From contig NC_079880.1 in assembly GCF_029227915.1 (NCBI RefSeq), positions 15,830,001 through 15,894,000 of the forward strand: DNA of 64,000 nt, in the 5' to 3' direction. The notes under the pieces are model-generated. The model searched no databases. It was not told where the DNA came from and worked only from the letters and a program-made list of their open reading frames with translations. The position numbers were made by a program, and so were the translations under genes. This DNA is from Hydractinia symbiolongicarpus. Lineage: Eukaryota; Cnidaria; Hydrozoa; Anthoathecata; Hydractiniidae. Below, one piece after another: positions 59,401 to 64,000 of the stretch; position 1 is the first letter of the stretch; each line of letters starts with the position of its first letter.

Positions 59401-62400
59401 TGTATGCCCGTTGCCTTCATCGTATAGATCTCAAAATGCTGACCAACAAAATGTATAGGATCATATATCTTTGACAAACGGTTGCAGAGATATTAGGATT
59501 TGAAGGTTGCAAAGATATTGATGTTTGAAGGATTTTCGATGACGTCATCAACCCATTCATTCCAAAACGGATAAGGGGACCCAGGTTTGGGAAAATTGTC
59601 CAAATTAGTCCTAGGTGGTCCCTAGTTACCCACGCAGTAAAAAATCAATGACGTCACCACCTCGTTTCCAAGTTTTTGGCCTCAAAATTTAAGGTGCATT
59701 GAAATAGCTTCATTAATTTAATATAGGATATTGACGTTTAAGTCTTGTCAGTTGAGTTAAAAGGTAGGTTGTATGAGGCCTGTGTAAGAAGTGTTATGTT
59801 GTACAGTAGTGAGACATGGGCAGTGATGCAGGAAGATCTTGACCGTATAGAATGGAATGATATAAGAATGGTTAGGTGGATGTGTAACTTCTTCCAACAC
59901 CCCCTTCACTTCCAACATATCACCTAAGTAACAGAAGTTCTCAACTATCTCTAACGAGCCACTGTTGTACATCATTAAAGCTGGAAATACTTCATTCTCT
60001 TTGCAACGCTTGCATACAAACTGAATGTCAGTTCTTAACCTTCCACCAATACTACTGCACTTCTTATGTACCCAATGCTTGCATGTCTGACAAAAAATTG
60101 AGTTACTACCAACCCCTTTCCTGCAAACTCCACAAAGCCACTTTCCAACTACAAGGTTACACTTGGCTGCAATGCTACTAATCATCTTCCACTTCTCAAA
60201 CTTTTCAACAATAACTCCCATGGACAACCTGTACTGAATTCCATCAACAGCGCTTCTAAGACTAGAACAAACAACAAAGGACTAAGTACAGAACCCTGAT
60301 GTACACCAACATTTACACTAAATTCATCACTAAGTGAATCGGTAATCCTGACATGACTTCTAGCATTGCTGTATATAGACTACCATCGTAACTAGCCACT
60401 CATCCACACCTAATTTTCTCATAGCCCACCAAATAACTTTACGTGGCACTCTATCAAAAGCTTTCTCTAAATCTACGAAGGAAAAATAGAGATTCTTTCT
60501 CTTTCCTAAATAATTTTCCTGAAGCTGTCTGAGTAAAAATATTGCATCTGTAGTGCCAAGCCCTGGAACAAAACCAAATTGCATCTTATCTATATCAAGT
60601 CTTTCTCTAAGTAACTTATCATCACTCCTTCAATAACTTTCATTACTTGATCAACCAACTTCAAACCTCTATAGTTACCTCTTTCTAATGCATCACTCTT
60701 GCCCTTGAAACAATTCACTATTACACTTGCTTGCCACTCACTCGGAATAGCACCATCCTTTATAATCTGATTAGCAAGACTTGTAATAAGCACAACTCCA
60801 ATATATCCAGATGCTTTTACCATCTCGGCAACAATACCTGATACTCCTGCAGCCTTGCCAATCTTCAATTTCCTAATAGCCTCCACTACCCATTCTGTCT
60901 TGATCTGCATACCCTTCTACAACAACATCATCAGACAAATTATCCTCATCCAAATCAAACTCTGTGTTAAGCAACCTCTGATAATAATTCTTCCAAGCTG
61001 CCCTTTTCTCCTCCTCTGTGCTAGCCAAAACACCTTCCTCATTACGTATACACTTCTCACCTACAACATCTTGATTAGTCTTCTTCATTTGCTTTGCTAT
61101 CTTGAATACCTCATTGCGCTGGTCTTCCCTTCTTAACACATCTGCAAATCTGTTTCTCTCTGCTTCTGATTTTGCCTTATACACTGCTGTACGAGCACGA
61201 CGCTTTGCTTCTAAGTAAATATTTTTACTACCACCTGACTTCCACTCTTTCCAAAGTTTCCTCTTTTCCTTTATACACTGGTCAACCTCATTATTTCACC
61301 ACCAGGTCTGTCTATGTCTAACTGGTTCTTTCGTCCACCGACAGGTATCAGCAGAAGCTGCCAGAAGACAATTCTTCAAAGTAGTCCAAGTACTTTCAAC
61401 ATTGTCACTATCACCTTGACCATTGTGGGCTAACTGCTGAACTTTTGCACTAAATTGTCTTGCTACAATCTCTTCCTTCAGCTTCCAGACTTTACAACGG
61501 GGCCTGTACTTTCCCTTGGCTTCTTTAACACTCTTTAAGATAATATCACAAGCCAGCAACCTATGCTGGGAAACACACTCTTCCCCCGATATAACTTTCA
61601 CGTCCTTCACCACTTTCTTGTCTGACTTTCTAACCAGGAAGTAATCTATCTGTGTCTTACAATCACCTGACTCATATGTTATCAGCCTACTCTGTCTCTT
61701 ACTGAATGATGTGTTGCAAACCACCATGTCCGTTGCCATTCCAAACTAAAGCAACCTCTCCCCTTCCTTATTTTTTCTGCTTCCAATCCATAACCTCCAT
61801 GCACACCTCTATAACCTTCAGATGACTTCCCAACATGACCATTAAAGTCGCCGCCCACCATGACAAGTTCAGTGTCTCCAAATTTGATGTGACTGCTATT
61901 AACTCATCACAAAACTTCCCCTTATCTTCCTCACTGAGTCCACACTGTGGAGCATAAACTGACAGAAAAGTGACAATCCTATTACCTATCAAAAACTTTA
62001 TAATACGACTATTAACTCGCAATAACATCTATTACTTTTTCTACCCACTTCTCTGCAACAAATATGCCAACTCCTCCATATTCATCACTGTTACCAATCC
62101 AAAAAAGCTATACCTTGCCCTTCTACCTTCCACAAATTTCACTCCACCTGACTTTCTTAACACAACACATATCAACAGATCTACGTTCTAACATTTCAAC
62201 TACTTCACCTGGTCTACCTCTCAGTGTACCAACATTTACACTAGCCATCCTCAACCTAGTGTTATCTGCCTTGTGATGCGATAGCTGGGTAACGGTCTGA
62301 CGATACGCGACACCTTCACTCCTTAGAGTTCCAGCCCCGTTTACGCAGTTTGTCTGATCAACTGTTCTTACGGCCAATAATAAAGAGTTTTGGCATTGTT

Positions 62401-63980
62401 TTACAGCTGGATGCTCCTCCTAGCGCAAACCGTTCACAGACCGGACTGGGTGTTTTTTAAAGTGACATCATCACTATGTGGCATTTCATAGGACTTCCAC
62501 AATCGCCCCTTTAAACTAAGGTATGGTGAAGTTCAACTCCTCTCTTGTCTCTTAAAGAGACCCTTCAGGTTAAAAAAGAAAAAGAAGCATTATTTGAACT
62601 TTGATGACGTCAGCAACCCCCACAAAAAAAAGAACCTTGTTTTCATGTTGCCTCTATTGTGTAGCGCTTAAACTGCTGATCAAGAAAATGTATATGATCA
62701 TGTGCTTTTGATGAAAGGTTAATGAGGTATAAAGGTTGAAAAATTTCCCGTCAAAATCCTAAATTTTTTTTTAGAAATTTGTATACCTGTTATCGTATAG
62801 ATCTTGAAACGCTGATCGAGAAAATGTATAGGATCATGTACTTCTGACAAACGGTTGCAGAGATATTAGGGTTTGAAGGTTTTTTGATAACGTCAGCAAT
62901 CCGTCCATTTCGAAACGGATTTAGGCACCTAGGTTTGGGAAACTTACCCAAATTGGTCCCAGGTGGTCCCTAGTTACCCACGCGGTGAAAAATCATTGAC
63001 GTCCACCTCGTTTCCAAGTTATTTGGCCTCAAAGTTTTAAGTGCACTGTAATGGCTTCACTAATTTTAATTAACTTTCCTTTGACGTCAATACTATTTTA
63101 ACGTTAAAGTATGCTAAATTACAGAACAATTTTATAGGCGATCTATTATAGAATTTGTTAAAGAAAATTGTAAAGAATATAATCCACTTTGCAAAAATCA
63201 CAGACAGACAGACAGACAGAACTGGCGTATTTTTATATAGATGCGCAGTCCACCATATAAACTTTAGAAGAATATTTACAAGTTTTTAGAATCAATATCG
63301 GAACATATTTCAACTCTCATTATTAACTGCTTAACATTTGCAACATGTGTCAGTGTTAATTGAATTCATTTTCATTTTCATTATATTTTAAACCAAACAG
63401 ATTTTCACGCTATTATAACAAACTTTTATTAGCAAAAAACTAAAATATTTTCACTTATTAATTTAGGCCACAATTTTTGTGCACCATAAAGGTCATTCTT
63501 TTGTAGCCTGAAAATGGATAAAAAAAATTGCACGCCTTGATTAAAAAATTACTAAAAGTGCATGTGAAGAGGCATGTGTCACATGCTTGTTGACTTACTT
63601 ATCGAGAAGTCTCCATTGGGCTCAATGTCAAAGAGCATCAAACACTGAAAGTTGTAAAGAAAGAATGCCAACTATTTCAGGCATATGCGAACTTGCATCC
63701 ACAGATTTATTTCTTTCTTATTGACAGGGTATTAGGTTATGCATGTTTAGTTGATATGATTTAATCAAGTATGTCGTGTATGTTACACAAATTATTTCTG
63801 TCTGCTAAGCAAATGTAAACAATACAATTTCCTACAAAGTTCTATCACGTTGTTTTTGTCAGTCAATTTAAATTTTTTTTCTTACCTCTTGTAGAAACTC
63901 GACATGATGTTTGGTGGATACAAAAACAACAGTTTGTTCTTCAGTTGGTATGAAAGTTTGTAACAGGTGAAGTAAACATG
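46173..63980 (-). CDS. DDX54: ATP-dependent RNA helicase DDX54/DBP10, C-terminal half (16 exons)
   Basis: DDX54/Dbp10 is a DEAD-box RNA helicase of large-subunit ribosome assembly in the nucleolus. Sixteen exons join with matching phases and GT/AG borders, on the reverse strand: 63886-63980, 57701-57758, 57564-57631, 57385-57469, 57251-57309, 56791-56863, 56045-56112, 55217-55346, 53619-53671, 49637-49701, 47389-47482, 47040-47143, 46798-46899, 46629-46730, 46455-46576, 46173-46354. The product is about 486 residues, ending with TGA at 46173. It covers helicase domain 2 ([43 protein letters not shown]) and the Dbp10 C-terminal region ([24 protein letters not shown]). The N-terminal half, with the DEAD box, lies beyond the right edge. 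I see no frame damage. Confidence 0.92.
48315..48656 (+). CDS. Unassigned 113-codon frame in DDX54 intron
   Basis: Glu/Lys/Gln-rich helix-forming sequence ([18 protein letters not shown]). It could be a remnant of a retroelement gag-like coiled coil. There is no second piece of evidence, and it lies opposite to the helicase gene. Confidence 0.15.
   Translation: MEIKVKFIKQQEAAILEQETETYKIAIRDREGKGKASRLRRRKTKQTASSAQPSLKIKTELLGDYIKDLPNLDQGIKHHNKNVHKAAVYTSQKSNPLPSTRNLKSEASYHQIS
48788..49070 (-). pseudogene. Zinc-ribbon protein fragment of a repeated family
   Basis: ATG at 49070 starts [17 protein letters not shown], with a second pair CCFCGSRK, giving a C-X2-C...C-X2-C zinc ribbon. A frameshift near 48950 leads to [18 protein letters not shown] and a stop at 48788. 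This layout (zinc ribbon, then an SF-E/K-R-S basic stretch) is one I associate with a lineage-expanded family in cnidarian genomes. It lies inside a DDX54 intron on the same strand. Confidence 0.4.
49290..49460 (-). pseudogene. Penelope-like element remnant
   Basis: Reverse-strand coding reads [20 protein letters not shown] followed by [20 protein letters not shown]. The latter fits the highly conserved K-P-A-D-K-G-G-A motif of Penelope-like reverse transcriptases. Only about 55 codons remain. Confidence 0.55.
49637..49701 (-). CDS. DDX54: DDX54 exon 10 of those visible
   Basis: Encodes [18 protein letters not shown], matching the T-I-F-E-I segment that precedes the DDX54 basic region. Phase 0 in, phase 2 out. 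Donor GTGATT and acceptor CAG. Confidence 0.82.
49702..51376. other. DDX54 intron sequence, no gene
   Basis: AT-rich intron with a short (TAGC)n run at about 51111-51127. Open frames at 49808 and 50069 on the reverse strand show no domain. Confidence 0.5.
51377..51827. mobile_element. MITE with 14-bp inverted repeats and TAATA duplication
   Basis: CAGGGTGACCACT at 51377 recurs inverted as AGTGGTCACCCTG ending at 51827. TAATA flanks both sides exactly (51372-51376 and 51828-51832). The 451-bp interior has no gene and repeats AAGGAGAATTAAGGAGA words. The ends recall hAT-like CAGGG termini, but the 5-bp duplication does not fit the 8 bp of hAT, so the superfamily is open. Confidence 0.75.
51833..52877. 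other. DDX54 intron sequence, nothing identified
   Basis: No gene or repeat structure that I can support. Very AT-rich around 52300-52440. Confidence 0.5.
52878..52935 (+). repeat. tRNA-like RNA polymerase III promoter, SINE candidate
   Basis: TGGCGTAATTGG fits the A-box pattern perfectly. AGTTCGAGGCC, 36 bp downstream, fits the B-box closely. A-box to B-box spacing is that of tRNA-derived SINEs. The surrounding sequence does not fold into a complete tRNA. Confidence 0.45.
53619..53671 (-). CDS. DDX54: DDX54 exon 9 of those visible
   Basis: Encodes [17 protein letters not shown], corresponding to the helical segment between HPMF and TVFE in DDX54. Phases join the neighbours (GTGAGT donor, TTTACAG acceptor). 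Confidence 0.75.
53672..55216. other. DDX54 intron sequence with one tRNA-like patch
   Basis: No gene. The only structure is the tRNA-like patch at 54230-54290. Confidence 0.5.
54230..54290 (-). repeat. Decayed tRNA-like sequence, SINE candidate
   Basis: On the reverse strand GTGGGTTTCATCCCTAC forms a T-arm (one G-T pair) and TACCTCAATCAGTAGGG resembles a D-arm/A-box. The anticodon arm is not recoverable. It is probably a decayed tRNA pseudogene or SINE head. Confidence 0.35.
55217..55346 (-). CDS. DDX54: DDX54 exon 8 of those visible
   Basis: Encodes [19 protein letters not shown] and [18 protein letters not shown], matching the DDX54 segment Q-Y-V-R-S-R-P...S-I-K-R-A-K-E. It is one of the most conserved parts outside the helicase core. 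Confidence 0.9.
55400..55865. repeat. Degenerate minisatellite in DDX54 intron, ~33-bp unit
   Basis: Irregular copies of CCGCAGATAACCACTACC-ATCGCCTCCAACA recur about a dozen times. The repeat makes this patch the most C-rich in its surroundings. Confidence 0.8.
56045..57758 (-). CDS. DDX54: DDX54 exons 2-7 of those visible: helicase domain 2 motifs IV-VI
   Basis: Six short exons: 57701-57758 ([19 protein letters not shown]), 57564-57631 ([20 protein letters not shown]), 57385-57469 (motif [16 protein letters not shown]), 57251-57309 (motif [17 protein letters not shown]), 56791-56863 ([17 protein letters not shown]) and 56045-56112 ([18 protein letters not shown]). Introns between the first five are about 70-130 bp. 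All junction phases agree. Confidence 0.92.
57759..59118. other. DDX54 intron sequence, no gene
   Basis: Left part of the 6.1-kb intron between the two visible helicase exons. No supported structure. Confidence 0.5.
59119..59735. repeat. Dispersed repeat, copy 1 (left of RTE-like LINE)
   Basis: About 600 bp whose main part recurs at 62588-63085 in the same orientation: TGATGACGTCAGC, TTGCCTCTATTGTGTAG, GACAAACGGTTGCAGAGATA, CCAGGTTTGGGAAA, GGTGGTCCCTAGTTACCCAC. Inside the copy an about 200-bp sub-unit is itself repeated twice. Identity to copy 2 is clearly below that of a recent duplication. Confidence 0.75.
59745..59888 (+). pseudogene. LINE C-terminal fragment, inverted relative to the rest
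   Basis: Forward frame [20 protein letters not shown] followed by IRMVRWMCN, the usual end of this LINE protein family. It is joined at about 59888 to the reverse-strand body, whose last coding segment ends [18 protein letters not shown]. The linking part of the protein is missing. Confidence 0.7.
59893..60360 (-). pseudogene. LINE RT end and PHD-like zinc finger
   Basis: The reverse frame passes RT motif [20 protein letters not shown] near 60270. Then, at CPWELL, it jumps directly to a stretch that normally follows the YADD region, so the catalytic box is deleted. Further on a Cys4-His-Cys3-like finger is encoded ([20 protein letters not shown] then [10 protein letters not shown] and FVCKRC), of PHD type. 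Confidence 0.7.
60360..60910 (-). pseudogene. LINE reverse transcriptase, fingers and palm N-part
   Basis: Two open pieces: 60590-60910 ([36 protein letters not shown]) and 60360-60584 ([33 protein letters not shown]). The first catalytic Asp is present in the second piece. A frameshift lies at about 60588. Confidence 0.8.
60873..62377 (-). pseudogene. LINE AP endonuclease and linker, broken
   Basis: The endonuclease starts near 62255 ([33 protein letters not shown]) and continues at 61768-62028 ([20 protein letters not shown]) and 61296-61739 ([28 protein letters not shown]). The linker to the RT is at 60873-61184 ([17 protein letters not shown]). At least four frame breaks separate the parts. 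Confidence 0.78.
62588..63243. repeat. Dispersed repeat, copy 2 (right of RTE-like LINE)
   Basis: Begins CATTATTTGAACTTTGATGACGTCAGC-like, matching copy 1 through to about 63085, then continues to a terminal segment with (GACA)n and GAACTGGCGTATTTTTATAT. A similar terminal segment lies just left of copy 1 (about 59086-59118), so copies appear to be arrayed head to tail. Confidence 0.72.
63244..63885. other. DDX54 intron sequence, no gene
   Basis: No gene or repeat that I can support between the dispersed repeat and the next helicase exon. Confidence 0.5.
63886..63980 (-). CDS. DDX54: DDX54 exon 1 of those visible: start of helicase domain 2
   Basis: Encodes [20 protein letters not shown] and [10 protein letters not shown], the helicase motif IV region. 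A TTTTCAG acceptor precedes it and a GTAAG donor follows. The previous exons lie beyond the window edge. Confidence 0.9.
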
Positions 63981-64000
63981 CTGAAAACCGAGAAATAAGT

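Larger units (their letters stand above)
59736..62587 (-). mobile_element. RTE-like LINE with internal inversion and deletion
   Basis: The main body (59893-62587, reverse) encodes an AP endonuclease, a reverse transcriptase and a PHD-type zinc finger. The left end (59736-59888) encodes the C-terminal segment of the same kind of protein on the forward strand, so the two parts meet tail to tail. Direct repeats lie on both sides. The reverse transcriptase lacks its YADD box through an internal deletion. Family assignment to the RTE group is from the endonuclease start and overall plan. Confidence 0.75.

Noticed and set aside
59116-63243. LTR retrotransposon with 500-bp LTRs around an RT gene
   Set aside because: The flanking repeats are internally tandem, are diverged, and lack TG...CA ends and a primer site. 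The internal protein is of non-LTR type.

Overview
The window reads as an AT-rich animal genome segment, most likely from a cnidarian. The organism is inferred, not proven. The grounds are a host gene split into many short exons, transposons of Copia, CR1-like, RTE-like, Penelope-like and Polinton/Maverick type, tRNA-derived SINE-like sequences, and a degraded member of a small zinc-ribbon family that I associate with cnidarian genomes. There are no rRNA genes, CRISPR arrays or bacterial operons.

Layout from left to right. (1) 1-3110 holds only weak ORFs. (2) 3119-7307 is a nearly complete reverse-strand Ty1/Copia element with LTRs, a polypurine tract and a perfect 5-bp target duplication. 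It sits in the end of a short inverted-repeat element. (3) 7771-11820 is mostly non-coding, with a hairpin, two possible exons and a decayed Ty3/Gypsy fragment. (4) 11821-20000 is Polinton fragment A: protein-primed DNA polymerase B, several small membrane proteins, a zinc-ribbon protein, the packaging ATPase and a Bro-N protein, all forward. (5) 20001-30955 holds a tRNA-like sequence, tandem repeats, a reverse CR1-like LINE and two microsatellites, one a 576-bp GATA array. (6) 30956-35880 is Polinton fragment B, from the last codons of the capsid gene through the polymerase C-terminus. (7) 36950-39816 is a DNA transposon with long terminal inverted repeats that carries a captured piece of a Polinton gene. 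(8) 40088-45702 is Polinton fragment C: integrase, membrane protein, major capsid protein, a coiled-coil/membrane protein, a putative minor capsid protein and two small proteins. (9) 46173-63980 is the 3' half of the host DDX54/DBP10 RNA helicase gene on the reverse strand. I resolve sixteen exons with consistent phases. Its introns contain a Penelope remnant, a MITE, a minisatellite and an RTE-like LINE that has been broken by an inversion.

Fragments A, B and C overlap in gene content, so one shared gene order can be read: polymerase B, membrane protein, small membrane proteins, zinc-ribbon protein, ATPase and Bro-N all run one way and meet integrase, membrane protein and capsid protein running the other way. 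Beyond these lie the divergent and convergent capsid-region genes. A ends where C begins in this order. Most Polinton genes carry frameshifts or stops. A few small ones are intact. Several neighbouring genes overlap by ATGA or abut as TAAATG.
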